NCBI GenBank assembly: GCA_963835595.1
Contig: CAWIGL010000002.1
Location: 62,001 to 126,000 of the forward strand
Length of the DNA: 64,000 bases
Reading direction: 5' to 3'
DNA from: CAWEPK01 sp963835595
GTDB taxonomy: Bacteria; Desulfobacterota; Syntrophorhabdia; Syntrophorhabdales; WCHB1-27
This document shows positions 7,312 through 16,647 of this stretch, piece after piece. Position 1 is the stretch's first letter. Each line of letters opens with the position of its first letter. The notes under the pieces were generated by a model. That model was not told the origin of the DNA. It saw only the letters and a program-made list of their open reading frames with translations, and made no database searches. The position numbers and the translations under genes are program-made.

Positions 7312-8178
7312 TTACGACCACGCCATGCTTGCGCGCAGGTTTCTCGTCAGATTTTTGGATATCTTGGCCTGCAACTGCCTGATGCTCTCCCTCGACGTGT
7401 TGAAGAGCTCGCCTATCTCCCGTAGAGTGACCGGGTCCTCAGCCATTATGCGGTGCTCCAGGATGTAGCGCTCCTTCTCGTCGAGGAGCTTTTTGAAATG
7501 CGCCATCTTCTCCCTGAGCATCTCCGTCCTTTGTTTTTCGGAGACGACCTCCTCGACGTCCTCGCCGGAGGCTATCGTGTCCACCAGCTCTTCCCCGCCT
7601 TCGTACAGCGCCTCGTCGAGCGACACGTCGCCGTTTGTCAGCCTCAGCTCCATGTCTTCGATGTCGGCCGTTGAGACATCGAGGTTCTCCGCCAGCACAT
7701 CGGAGGAGATCGCAATGCCCGCCCTTTCGAGCTTCTCCTTCTCCTTGTTGAGGGAGAAGAAGAGCTTCCTCTGGCTGTCCTTGGTGCCGACCTTGACGAT
7801 GCTCCACGAATCCATGAGGTACTTGAGGATGTACGCCCGGATCCAGAAAGAGGCGTACGTGGAGAAGCGCGTACCCCTCTCCGGGTCGTACTTGCGTACG
7901 GCCCTCAGGAGGCCGACGTTGCCTTCCTGGATGAGGTCGAGGATGTTCAGGTGGAACCTGTGGTAGTCCATCGCTATCTTGACGACGAGCCGAAGGTTGC
8001 CCGTCACGAGCTTCTGCTCCGCTGCCTTGTCGCCGTGGCGCTTTATGCGCAGGGCGGTCTCTATCTCCTCTTCCTTGGTGAGGACGCGGGTCTTCGATAT
8101 CTCATAGAGGTATGTCCTGAAGGAATCGTGGGACTGCGTGTCGTCCGACATGTTCGCTGACGTGGCAGTGGCGTTCAT
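7312..8178 (-). CDS. rpoH: RNA polymerase sigma-32 (heat-shock sigma factor)
   Basis: Alternative sigma factor of 288 aa that directs RNA polymerase to heat-shock promoters. Region 2 is clear (LVTGNLRLVVKIAMDYH ... DLIQEGNVGLLRAVRKYDPE, then FSTYASFWIRAYILKYLMD). The segment QRKLFFSLNKEKEKL at about 136-150 is the RpoH box that separates sigma-32 from RpoD and RpoS. Region 4 ends with LREIGELFNTSRESIRQLQAKISKNL, the helix-turn-helix for the -35 element. AGGAGG stands close before the ATG. Regulation through DnaK/FtsH is known for the family but cannot be read here. Confidence 0.9.
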   Translation of the reverse strand: MNATATSANMSDDTQSHDSFRTYLYEISKTRVLTKEEEIETALRIKRHGDKAAEQKLVTGNLRLVVKIAMDYHRFHLNILDLIQEGNVGLLRAVRKYDPERGTRFSTYASFWIRAYILKYLMDSWSIVKVGTKDSQRKLFFSLNKEKEKLERAGIAISSDVLAENLDVSTADIEDMELRLTNGDVSLDEALYEGGEELVDTIASGEDVEEVVSEKQRTEMLREKMAHFKKLLDEKERYILEHRIMAEDPVTLREIGELFNTSRESIRQLQAKISKNLTRNLRASMAWS

Positions 8179-8443
8179 CTTGCCTCCTCCTTATTTGCTG
8201 TCTGCATCGGTGTCTGTTTGATCTTTGTGGGAGGGAATAACAAGAAGCGTGCCGCAGCCCGACCGGGTGCGCCCGCCCGCCAGAATATGGCCTGTTTACG
8301 CTGGTTTTAGCACTATTGCGGCGGCGGCGGACACCCCCCGGCCGGGGCTTAAATCCATCCTGTATCCAGGACAAGTCCGAAAAACAGGACTGCGGAGGGA
8401 GGGGCCGGGAGACTTGTGCGGGCCGACCTTCAGACGACGGCCG

Positions 8444-9943
8444 TCAGGCAGCGGCCGGGATATTGTGCTCCTTGAGCAGCGCGTAAAGGCGCGAGCGCGA
8501 AAGCCCGGAGATGCGGCAGGCCTCCTTCATGTCGCCTTTTGTCCTTAACATGAGGGCCTGGAGGTAGCGGCGCTCCGCCTCCTGCCTGTACTCGGGCAAG
8601 GTGCCGAATGGTATCGCGCCGCCGGTGCCGGCGCTGCCCGTGCCGCCGCTTCCGGCGCTGCCCGTGCCGCCGCTTCCGGCGCTGCTGCCGCCGTCCCCTT
8701 CGTCCGCCGCGACGCGGAACGGCGGGCCGTCGGGTGCTCCCGCCCGGCCCGTAGATGCGTCTTTGCGCAGGGAGGAGCGGGCGATCTTCACGCGTATGTC
8801 GATGGGCAGGTGCTTCGAGTAGAGGGTCGGCTCGTCGTAGGCGTCCGTCACTGCGCGCTCGATGGCGCTCACCAGCTCGCGCACGTTGCCCGGCCATTCG
8901 TAGAGCATCAGCTCGTCGAAAAACTTCGGGGAAAAACCCTTCGTCCCGATACCGTACCGCTCGCAGACGCGCGCCATGTGGTGCATCGCAAGATCCTTGA
9001 TGTCTTCCCGCCGGTCGGTCAGGGGCGGCAGGTCGATGGTGAGCGTCCGCAGGCGAAAAAGGAGGTCAGACCTGAAGGCGTCCTCCTCCACCATCTTCTC
9101 CAGGTCCCTGTTGGTGGCGGCCACGAGCCTGAAATCGCTCTCGACCTCCTGCTTTGCGCCCACCGGCCTGAAGCGGTGGTCCTGGAGGACGCGGAGGAAC
9201 GACTTCTGGAGGTTCGGGGGGAGCTCGCCTATCTCGTCGAGGAAGAGCGTGCCCCCGTGGGCGTGCTTTACCAGGCCGTCCTGTGCCCTGTCCGCCCCGG
9301 TGAACGCGCCTTTTTCGTGGCCGAAGAGGACGCTCTCGACGAGCGTCTCCGGCAGGGCGGTGCAGTCGACTACGACGAAGTTGCTACCCTTGCGCCTGCT
9401 GTTCTCGTGTATGGCCCGCGCGAAGACCTCCTTGCCCGTTCCCGTCCTGCCCGTGATGAGGACGTTTGCATCGCTGTGCGCAGCCTGCGCAAGCAGGTCG
9501 AGACACGCCTTCATTCTCATGCTGTTGCTTATGATGCCGGCCAGCTTGAGCGCCGCGAGGGGCTTGCGCGTGTTCTTCTCCAGCCTGTATTGCAGGGCGC
9601 GGGCCAGGGTCAGGGACATCTCCTTCGTCGTGGACGACTTCTGTATGTAGTCCCACGCGCCGTTTTTGATGGCAAGCTCCGCGCCGTCCGGGTCGCCGAG
9701 ACCCGTAATGATAATGACCTCCGGCGGGGACGGCAGCTCGCGTATCCTGGGCAGGAGGTCGAGGCCGCTGCCGTCGGGCATCCTTATGTCGAGGAAGATC
9801 ACGTCGAAGTCATCGGATGAGGCCGTTGCGAAGCCGTCCGCCAGTGTGCCGGCCGAGACGGGCGAGTGGCCCATGTCCTCAACCATTAGTGAGAGCATCT
9901 CGCGGATCAGCTCGTCGTCGTCTATGACTAGTATGCGTGCCAC
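8444..9943 (-). CDS. Sigma-54-dependent response regulator (NtrC family)
   Basis: Transcription activator of 499 aa with three parts. Residues 1-120 are a receiver domain (VIDDDEL acid pocket, phospho-acceptor Asp in VIFLDIRMPDG, Lys in DYIQKSS). About 140-375 is an AAA+ domain with Walker A GRTGTGKE, the sigma-54 contact loop GAFTGA, and Walker B GGTLFLDEIGE. The last 50 residues form a Fis-type helix-turn-helix (MKEACRISGLSRSRLYALLKEH). A Gly-Ser-Ala-Thr linker, GSGGTGSAG twice, encoded by a 24-bp tandem repeat at about 8620-8690, separates the AAA+ and DNA-binding parts. No partner kinase is adjacent, so its signal is unknown. Confidence 0.9.
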   Translation of the reverse strand: MARILVIDDDELIREMLSLMVEDMGHSPVSAGTLADGFATASSDDFDVIFLDIRMPDGSGLDLLPRIRELPSPPEVIIITGLGDPDGAELAIKNGAWDYIQKSSTTKEMSLTLARALQYRLEKNTRKPLAALKLAGIISNSMRMKACLDLLAQAAHSDANVLITGRTGTGKEVFARAIHENSRRKGSNFVVVDCTALPETLVESVLFGHEKGAFTGADRAQDGLVKHAHGGTLFLDEIGELPPNLQKSFLRVLQDHRFRPVGAKQEVESDFRLVAATNRDLEKMVEEDAFRSDLLFRLRTLTIDLPPLTDRREDIKDLAMHHMARVCERYGIGTKGFSPKFFDELMLYEWPGNVRELVSAIERAVTDAYDEPTLYSKHLPIDIRVKIARSSLRKDASTGRAGAPDGPPFRVAADEGDGGSSAGSGGTGSAGSGGTGSAGTGGAIPFGTLPEYRQEAERRYLQALMLRTKGDMKEACRISGLSRSRLYALLKEHNIPAAA

Positions 9944-10130
9944 GGCGCTTTAATTCTACCTGATTTCGGGAAGGGAAAAAAGGGTTAATTACGACACATG
10001 TGGTAGCGGGTGTCGGGTATCGAAATTTTTCAGGAGGCCGGGGGCTGGACATTCCCCACCGCCCCCCGCCTTCACAAACCCCCTTCGGGCCATTATCTTA
10101 TAGTGATATACGACAGGAGGCATGGAAGGC

Positions 10131-10325
10131 ATGATGAAGAGAATGAGCCGCATCATTATAACCGTATTGCTCGTTGCGGCGGCGCTCCTTCCGCTCGCCT
10201 GCGCGACGGCAGATAGACAGGACAACGACCAGTCGGGCGAGTCGTACAGGCAGCGCTACGTGAGTCCGCAGACGGAGAGCAACTTCGAGCGGGAGAAGGC
10301 CCAGGCGAGCAACCTCGGCTCGTGA
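10131..10325 (+). CDS. Small secreted or lipoprotein-like protein
   Basis: About 64 aa: a basic start (MMKRMSR), a hydrophobic stretch IIITVLLVAAALLPLACA, then a short polar tail. Cysteine follows LPLA, close to but not a perfect lipobox, so it is either a lipoprotein or a signal-peptidase I substrate. AGGAGG at 10115-10120 is only 1 base before an upstream ATG (10122) but 10 bases before the ATG at 10131, so the latter (or 10134) is the better start. The mature part is under 45 residues and unlike anything I recognise. It is convergent with trmFO. Confidence 0.5.
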   Translation: MMKRMSRIIITVLLVAAALLPLACATADRQDNDQSGESYRQRYVSPQTESNFEREKAQASNLGS

Positions 10326-10347
10326 AAACCGCGCCGTCCGGCCGCAT

Positions 10348-11643
10348 CTACCGGAGCGATTTTTCCATCCGGTCGCGCCACTCGGCGACGGCAGCGAGCG
10401 CGTCTTGCGCGACGCGCCCTTTTTTGCGCTTGTCGTAGCCTTCGAGGAGGCCGAAGTTGACGTTCATCGGCTGGAAGTCCTTCCGCTCGGTCCCGATGTA
10501 GCGGTAGAGCGCGCCGATACAGGTGGTGGGCGGGGGCGGCTCGAAGTCCTGCCCGCGCGCCAGGCGGAGCGCAGCGAGACCGGCCAGTAGACCCATCGCG
10601 GTCGATTCGACGTAGCCCTCGACGCCCGTGATCTGCCCGGCGAAGAATATGCGCCCGTCGCTTTTGAGCCGCAGGCCGGAAAGCACCGCCGGCGCGTCGA
10701 TGAATGTGTTGCGGTGGATGCTGCCGTGCCTGAAGAAGCGCGCCTGCCGCAGCGCAGGTATGAGGCGGAAGACCCTCTCCTGCTCCGGGTAGGTGAGCTT
10801 CGTCTGGAAGCCGACCATGTTGTACATCGTCCCGGCGGCGTCCTCCCGCCGGAGTTGCAAGACTGCATACGGCACAACCCCGGTCCGCACGTCGCACAGG
10901 CCGACGGGCTTCATGGGGCCGAAAAGGAGCGTCTGCCGCCCCCTCTCCGCCATGACCTCGACGGGCAGGCAGCCCTCGAAATAGGGCGTCCCCTCGAACT
11001 GCCTGGTCTCGACGCGGCCTGCGGCGCAGAGGGCGTCGTAGAAGGCGTCGTACTCCTCGCGGGTCATGGGGCAGTTGAGGTAGTCGCCGCCGTCGCCTGC
11101 GCCGTAGCGGGAGGCAAAAAAAGCGGCCGACATATCGATGCTTTCCCCCTCGATAATGGGCGATATGGCATCGAAGAAATGGAGGTTCTCCCCGCCCGTC
11201 AGGGCCATGATGCGCTCTGCGAGGCCGGGCGAGGTGAGCGGGCCGGTGGCCACGATGACGATCCCCTCGGCGGGCAGCTCCTTCTTCTCTTCGCGGACGA
11301 CCCTTATGCGCCCGTTGCCCAGTATGGCGGACGTGACTTTTTGGCTGAATCGCGCGCGATCGACGACGAGGGCCTTGCCGCCCGGTATGGCGCAGGCGTC
11401 GGCCGCCTCCATGATAAGTGAGCCGAGGAGCCGCAGCTCCGCTTTGAGCAGGCCGTGGGCATTTCCCGGCTCGTTCGATTTCAATGAGTTGCTGCAGACG
11501 AGCTCGGCGAGGAGGTCCGTCTTGTGGGCAGGCGTGGTCGAGGCGGGGCGCATCTCGTAGAGCGCAGCAAGCCCGCCCATGCGGGCTACCGTGAAGGCCG
11601 CCTCGCTCCCGGCCAGGCCGCCGCCTATGACTACGATTTCCAC
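10348..11643 (-). CDS. trmFO: Methylenetetrahydrofolate-tRNA-(uracil-54-C5)-methyltransferase
   Basis: Flavoenzyme of 431 aa that makes ribothymidine at position 54 of tRNA using methylenetetrahydrofolate and FADH2. The N-terminal FAD loop VIGGGLAGSEAAF is followed by the family block RPASTTPAHKTDLLAELVCS, then SNSLKSNEPGNAHGLLK. The C-terminal third has GQITGVEGYVES, also diagnostic. The start is GTG (11643), overlapping the end of topA by 13 bases, so translation is coupled. dprA-topA-trmFO is a common order in folate-type organisms. The gene is intact, unlike its neighbour topA. Confidence 0.93.
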   Translation of the reverse strand: MEIVVIGGGLAGSEAAFTVARMGGLAALYEMRPASTTPAHKTDLLAELVCSNSLKSNEPGNAHGLLKAELRLLGSLIMEAADACAIPGGKALVVDRARFSQKVTSAILGNGRIRVVREEKKELPAEGIVIVATGPLTSPGLAERIMALTGGENLHFFDAISPIIEGESIDMSAAFFASRYGAGDGGDYLNCPMTREEYDAFYDALCAAGRVETRQFEGTPYFEGCLPVEVMAERGRQTLLFGPMKPVGLCDVRTGVVPYAVLQLRREDAAGTMYNMVGFQTKLTYPEQERVFRLIPALRQARFFRHGSIHRNTFIDAPAVLSGLRLKSDGRIFFAGQITGVEGYVESTAMGLLAGLAALRLARGQDFEPPPPTTCIGALYRYIGTERKDFQPMNVNFGLLEGYDKRKKGRVAQDALAAVAEWRDRMEKSLR

Positions 11644-13897
11644 CCGCAGCCCTTCCGCTGGCAGTATTGCCGGCCCCTAAAGGTAAACAGCACGGGGGCG
11701 CCGCACGCAGGGCACTCGCCCTCTTTCGGTTGGAAACCGGTGGCGAAGGAGCAGTCGGGGTAGCGCGAGCATCCCCAGAACTTCTTCTTTTTCTTCCTCG
11801 AGACGCGCTCGACGAGCTCTCCCGTACAGCCCTCCTCCGGGCACTTGAGGCCCGTCGTGAAGGGGCGCGTATACTTGCAGCCGGGTAGTTGCTGCACGCG
11901 ATGAAGCGGCCGAATCTGCCGCTCTTTTCGACCAGCGTACCCCCGCACTGCGGGCAGATGCCGTGAGTCGTCTCCTCGACGACCGATATGTTGCCGTCCT
12001 TATCGACGCGGACGTTCTTCTTGTTCTTGCAGGCGGGGCGGCCGCTGCAAACGAGATACTCCCCGTTCTTCCCCCAGCGCAGGATCATGTTCTTCCCGCA
12101 CTTTTCGCACTTTATCGAGGTCTCTTTCTCCTCGGCCTTCAGGTTCTTCATCTTTTTCTTGGCCGAGCCCATCTCCTCCTTGAAGACGCCGTAAAACTCG
12201 TCGAGGGACGCGACCCAGTCCTCCTTGTCGTCCTCGATGCGGTCGAGCCCCTCTTCGAGGCGCGCGGTGAAATCGACGTCGATCACCCTGGGGAAGAACT
12301 CGGAAAGCAGCCCGTTGACCGTCCTGCCGAGGGGCACGGGGACGAGGCTGCCCCGCTCCTTGTGGACGTAGCCCCGCTCCTGGATCGTGCTGACCGTCGT
12401 GGCGTAGGTTGACGGCCGGCCGATGCCCTTCGCCTCGAGCGTCTTTATCAGCGTCGCCTCCGAGTAGCGGGGAGGGGGGCTGGTGAAGTGCTGGGCCGCG
12501 TCGAGGCGCTTCAAGGCCAGGATATCGCCCGCCTTCATGTCGGGGAGGTAGGCCCGCTCGTCTTCCCGCCTTTCGATCTCGTAGACGCGCGTGAAGCCGT
12601 CGAAGACGACCTTCGACCCCCGCGCGACGAAGGTATAGGCGTCCGCAGGGGCGCTGCCGCCTGCCGCTGCCTTGCCGCCGCCTGCCGCTGCCTTGCCGCC
12701 CGCCGCGATCTCCGCAGTCCGCATGTGGAGCCTCTCCCGCGCCATCTGGGAGGCTACGAACCGCCTCCAGATAAGCTCGTAGAGGGCGAGCATGTCCTTA
12801 TCGAGGTGGGCCTTCAGCTTTTCCGGCGTGAGCCTCACGTCGGTCGGGCGGATCGCCTCGTGGGCGTCCTGGGCCGTCTTGCTGTTCGAGAAGACGTGCG
12901 GCTTGGCGGGCACGTAGGGCGCGCCGAAGGTAGCACCGATGAGCTTCCTCGCGTCCGCCAGCGCCTCGCCCGATATGCGCACGGAGTCGGTCCGCATGTA
13001 CGTGATGAGGCCCGTTGTCGCGCCCTTGCCGATCTCCACGCCCTCGAAGAGCCTTTGCGCGACGACCATCGTCCTTTTCGGCGAGAAGCGCAGCCTCGCG
13101 GACGCCTCCTGCTGGAGGGTGCTCGTCTTGTAAGGCGGATACGGCGTGGCGAAGCGCTCCTTCTCCTCAACGGAGGCGACCGTGAAGGCGCTCTCTTTCA
13201 GGGCGCGCCTGATTTTCTCGGCCTCTTCCTTCGTCCGGACGCGCGCCTTCTCGCCGTTTATCTTTTCGAGCTTCGCCTTTATCTTCTCGCCGCTTGCAAG
13301 GGTAAGCTCGGCCTCTACCGTCCAGTACTCCTCCTTTACGAACGCCTCGATCTCGTCTTCCCTCTCGCAGACGAGCTTGAGCGCAACGGACTGCACCCTG
13401 CCCGCCGACAGGCCGTACTTGACCCTCTCCCACAATAAGGGGCTTATCTCGTATCCGACGAGCCGGTCGAGTATGCGCCGGGCCTTCTGGGCGTCGTACT
13501 TCGACTCGTCGAGGCTTTTCGGAGACTTCATCGCCTCAAGGACCGCCTTTTTCGTGATCTCGTTGAAGAGGACCCTTTTTACGGGCACGCCGTTGCCCTT
13601 CGCTATCTCCTCGGCCACGTGGAACGCGATGGCCTCGCCTTCCCGGTCGGGGTCAGACCCTATGAAGACCTTGTCGGCCTCCTTGCTCGCCTTTTTTATC
13701 TCGGCGACGATCTTCGCCTTCCCCTTGACCACTGTGAAGTGCGGCGTGAACCCGTGCTCCACATCGACGCCCATCGTGCTTTTCGGCAGGTCCTTGATGT
13801 GGCCGTAAGTGGCCCTGATTATATAGTCCTTCCCCAGGAACTTGGAGAGGGTCTTCATCTTCGTCGGAGACTCAACGACCAAAAGCGATTTTGCCAT
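11631..13897 (-). CDS. topA: DNA topoisomerase I (frameshifted near 11880)
   Basis: Type IA topoisomerase that relaxes negative supercoils. Toprim domain at the N-terminus (LLVVESPTKMKTLSKFLG; acidic motif GSDPDREGEAIAFHV), active-site tyrosine in GLITYMRTDSVRIS, then GIGRPSTYATTVSTIQERGY. The C-terminus has zinc ribbons, CEKCGKNM, CPQCGGTL and further CxxC pairs. Reading breaks near 11880: GRFGRFIACSNYP should continue GCKYTRPFTTGLKCPEEGC, present one frame over, so a G has been lost from a GGG run. The stop is at 11631. An unusual insert, AAGGKAAAGGGKAAAGGS, encoded by a 24-bp repeat near 12660-12705, lies in a surface region. The 1-base overlap with dprA (TAATG) indicates an operon. Confidence 0.9.
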
Positions 13898-14976
13898 TAC
13901 ACCTTCCTTATGTAAAATCCGCCGGGCATCGACTGCACGGCGTCCTTCATCTCAAGCCTCGTGAGCGCGGCCATCACCCGCCTCGTCTCGAAGCGGCTCC
14001 GCTCCACGATCTCATCGACGTGGACCCGGCCCCCGCCCAACAATCTGAAAATATAATCCTCATCGCCGGATAGATCAATACCGGCCTTCCCGCCGCCGTC
14101 CGGCCCGGCCGCAACGCCGGGCGCGAGCGCGGGGAAGCAGCACGAGAGGATGTCGCCGATGTCCTCGACGAGGTGCGCCCCCTTCTTGATGAGGTTGTTG
14201 GCCCCCCGGTGGCCCTCCTCGAAGACGGCCCCAGGTATGGCAAGGACCTCGCGCCCGTATTCGAGGGCGAGCCGGGCCGTAATGAGTGAGCCGCTCTTGC
14301 GTGACGCCTCGACGACGAGTACGCCCTTCGAAAGCCCCGCTATGATCCTGTTCCTCTCCGGGAAGTTCGACGCATACGCAGGCGTGCCGGGCGCGTACTC
14401 GGTGATTATCGCGCAGTCCCGTCCCATCGCGTCGAAAAGCGCCCGGTTCTCCGACGGGTAGCAGATGTCGATCCCGCAGCCGAGCACCCCTATCGTCTTC
14501 CCTTTACCCTTTAGCGCCCCCCTGTGGGCCGCCGCGTCGATGCCCCTGGCAAGGCCGCTCACAACGCAGACTCCGACAGACGACAGCGTCTCGCCGATGC
14601 TCTCCGCGACTGCCAGCCCCTCCAGGCTCGCCTTCCGCGCCCCGACGACGGCGAGGGCATACTGCGGGAAGGGGAGCGGCCCTTTCTTATAGAGCGCCAC
14701 GGGCGCGTCGGGCGCCTGCGCAAGGATGGGCGGGTAGGCTGCGTCCTTTATGGTGACGACCTCGCTGCCCAGGCTGGGAAGCTTCGCCAGGTCCGCCTTT
14801 ATCGCTGCGAAGCCCCTGAAGGCCCGTATCGCCGCCTGGCAGGCCGGGTCTTCCGCCCTCTCCCTGCCTGCGAAGATTGCGGCCAGGCGCGCCGTGTCTG
14901 CGGCGAGCGCCTTCTTTGCAGCCGCGTGGATCCCCTTCGTCCTCGATAAGGCGAGGAGCGCCGTCCGCTCGTCCAT
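13897..14976 (-). CDS. dprA: DNA processing protein DprA/Smf
   Basis: Single-stranded DNA-binding RecA loader, 359 aa, used in natural transformation and general recombination. The Rossmann core is plain: YALAVVGARKASLEGLAVAE, then SGLARGIDAAAHRGAL, GVLGCGIDICYPSENRAL, and NFPERNRIIAGLSKGVLVVE. The N-terminal 60 residues resemble the helix-hairpin-helix/SAM-like part, and the C-terminal 60 (FRLLGGGRVHVDEIVERS) are the winged-helix DprA_WH domain. The stop shares one base with the topA ATG. Upstream lies a family 2 repeat in place of a clear promoter. Confidence 0.92.
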   Translation of the reverse strand: MDERTALLALSRTKGIHAAAKKALAADTARLAAIFAGRERAEDPACQAAIRAFRGFAAIKADLAKLPSLGSEVVTIKDAAYPPILAQAPDAPVALYKKGPLPFPQYALAVVGARKASLEGLAVAESIGETLSSVGVCVVSGLARGIDAAAHRGALKGKGKTIGVLGCGIDICYPSENRALFDAMGRDCAIITEYAPGTPAYASNFPERNRIIAGLSKGVLVVEASRKSGSLITARLALEYGREVLAIPGAVFEEGHRGANNLIKKGAHLVEDIGDILSCCFPALAPGVAAGPDGGGKAGIDLSGDEDYIFRLLGGGRVHVDEIVERSRFETRRVMAALTRLEMKDAVQSMPGGFYIRKV

Positions 14977-14994
14977 GTCAGCCTGTTGATTTCC

Positions 14995-15223
14995 TGCAGC
15001 AAGCTATCAGGGATAATATCATTTCTCCCTTCCATTCCACCCCCGCCATAAACACTCTTTTACTCGTTTGTTTGTCCACGCGCTTTTTGCATCCTAACTA
15101 TCATTTTGGAGCTTTTGCGCATCCTACGACATGCAACCATTGGGGGTCAGCGCCCCCTCCGGCAGCAAAGCTGCCGGAGCCTCCCTGCTCGCCAAATGCC
15201 CTGCTGCTTGCAGCAGGGCATTT
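14995..15223 (+). repeat. MITE-like repeat family 2, copy a
   Basis: About 230 bp, beginning TGCAGCAAGCTATCAGGGATA and ending in the palindrome centred on CCCTGCTGCTTGCAGCAGGG (15194-15223). The start GCAAGCTATCAGGG and the complement of the end, GCAAGCAGCAGGG, form degenerate terminal inverted repeats. It carries the internal block GGGGTCAGCGCCCCCTCCGG seen in the other copies. The terminal palindrome lies on the stop codon of the next gene and can act as its terminator. Confidence 0.65.
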
Positions 15224-15893
15224 ATTTGGCTGCCGGCTGCGGCGCCTTTGAGCGGTCTTCTTTCCAGCCGGCTATCCGTTTCCCATAGAGCAGGGCCGTG
15301 CGGTAAAGCTCCTTCTCCATCATGGAGCGCGACAGGTCGTCCCGCCACCATTTATCGAGCTTGAAATAGGAGACGCGGACGGGCTTGATGAGGACCGTTA
15401 TGGGATCGCCCGCCGTCTCGCCGTAAAGCATCTCGTACCGCTTCGAGGCGTAGTCGGGCGTGATAACGATAAGCTTCTTGACCCCCTGCTTCGCCAGGAA
15501 CTGCCGCGCCGTGCGCGCCTTTTCCGCGTCGTCGCCCGCTGCGTCGACGCCGCGCACGACGTTCGCATCCTTGACGCCCCTCTCCTTCGCCATCCTCGCC
15601 ACTATGTCTTTCAGGGTAAAGCCGAAGACGCGGTCGTTCTCCACCCAGATGACCTTGCCGTCGCCTGCCAGGTATAACCTGAAGGCCTCCGCGTAAAGCT
15701 CTCCGTCCTTGTCCTCGACGAAGCGGGGCACGTAGATGGCGTCGCAGGGGACGATCTTGTCCTCATGGCGGAAACGGCCCGCGATGATCTTGAGCGAAAA
15801 CGGATGGACGAGGGCGCCGGCGGCGACCATGCAGAGAACGAGCACGAACAGCAGGCAACCGCAGCCGGCCTTTCCCTTCTGAGGTTTTCCCAT
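15222..15893 (-). CDS. DUF218 (YdcF/SanA/ElyC-like) membrane-anchored protein
   Basis: Protein of 223 aa. A basic N-terminus, a Cys-rich stretch (AGCGCLLFVLVLCMVAAGALV) and one transmembrane segment at about 9-32 anchor it in the inner membrane. The rest matches the DUF218 fold: CDAIYVPRF, a mid-domain VVRGVDAAGDDAEKARTARQF, and KKLIVITPDYASKRYEMLY. DUF218 proteins such as SanA and ElyC act on envelope integrity, but no reaction is known. It is flanked on both sides by family 2 repeats. The terminal palindrome of one of them overlaps its stop. Confidence 0.65.
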   Translation of the reverse strand: MGKPQKGKAGCGCLLFVLVLCMVAAGALVHPFSLKIIAGRFRHEDKIVPCDAIYVPRFVEDKDGELYAEAFRLYLAGDGKVIWVENDRVFGFTLKDIVARMAKERGVKDANVVRGVDAAGDDAEKARTARQFLAKQGVKKLIVITPDYASKRYEMLYGETAGDPITVLIKPVRVSYFKLDKWWRDDLSRSMMEKELYRTALLYGKRIAGWKEDRSKAPQPAAK

Positions 15894-15967
15894 TATCGGT
15901 CCTCCATCACGATGACGCCCGGAAACATCCCGGTGACCGGGCAGGCCGTCATCAACTTGTGGATTCC

Positions 15968-16209
15968 TTGTAGCTTGCTACAGGGATACTGTCACCCTGC
16001 CGCCATAAAAGCCTTTTTGCGCGCTTTTTCGTCCCCGTGCCTTTTGCATCCGACTATCATCCTTGGAGCTTTGGCCCACCTTATAACAGGCTATTATTGG
16101 GGCTCAGCGCCCCCTCGCCGCGACCCGCTTCGCGGGTGCCCCGGCCCGGCGAGCCTCCCCCCTCACCAAAGGCATTCAGCCGATACCCTGCTGCAAGCAG
16201 CAGGGTCAT
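15968..16209 (+). repeat. MITE-like repeat family 2, copy b
   Basis: Begins TTGTAGCTTGCTACAGGGATA and ends at TACCCTGCTGCAAGCAGCAGGG, just after the stop of the RDD gene. It shares GGCTCAGCGCCCCCTCGCC and the stretch TTTTGCATCC with copies a and c. It occupies nearly all of the 316-bp gap between the DUF218 and RDD genes. Confidence 0.65.
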
Positions 16210-16647
16210 TTATTCCTTTACCACCATCGTCCCTGCAATCAGGTCGTGGCCCGCCCGCCCCTCTGTGAGCAGGGCCATCCAGAAGCCCATCAAAAAGGGG
16301 ACGGCCGAGACGATATACCCGGCGGTCCGCACCAGCGCCCGCACCGTGCCGGGGGGCGCTCCGTCTGCGCGCCGTACAACCTTGATCCCGAAAAGCATCT
16401 TCCCGATGGTCCTCTCGTCCCCCGCCGTAAGATACGTGAAATAGAAAAAGAAGAGGAAGAGCTTGAAGAGAAGGATGAGGGGCGCCAAAAACTGCACGGT
16501 GGAAAGCATCTCGCCCCACGGCCGGCCCGCGCTGCCGATCAGCGCCCCGGCCGTAGCCGCAATGAAAAGGAGCGCCGAGACGCACCCCAGGAAAAAAAGG
16601 TCGATCAGGAAAGCAAAGAACCTTGAGACGACGGATGCCCTGTTCAT
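16210..16647 (-). CDS. RDD-family membrane protein
   Basis: Membrane protein of 145 aa with about four hydrophobic segments. The RDD hallmarks are visible: FFAFLIDLFFLG near the start, with the Asp in the first helix; ERTIGKMLFGIKVVRRADGAPP in the middle; and GRAGHDLIAGTMVV near the C-terminus. RDD proteins are inner-membrane proteins of mostly unknown role; some are Na+/H+ antiporters. Its start overlaps the rsmE stop by 4 bases (ATGA), so it is translated with rsmE. Confidence 0.8.
   Translation of the reverse strand: MNRASVVSRFFAFLIDLFFLGCVSALLFIAATAGALIGSAGRPWGEMLSTVQFLAPLILLFKLFLFFFYFTYLTAGDERTIGKMLFGIKVVRRADGAPPGTVRALVRTAGYIVSAVPFLMGFWMALLTEGRAGHDLIAGTMVVKE

Noticed and set aside
10256..13897. 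A single open frame of about 1213 codons across topA and trmFO
   Set aside because: The C-terminal third is Arg/Ala/Gly-rich with no family likeness and is the wrong frame after a lost G near 11880; TopA ends at 11631 and TrmFO is a separate intact gene.
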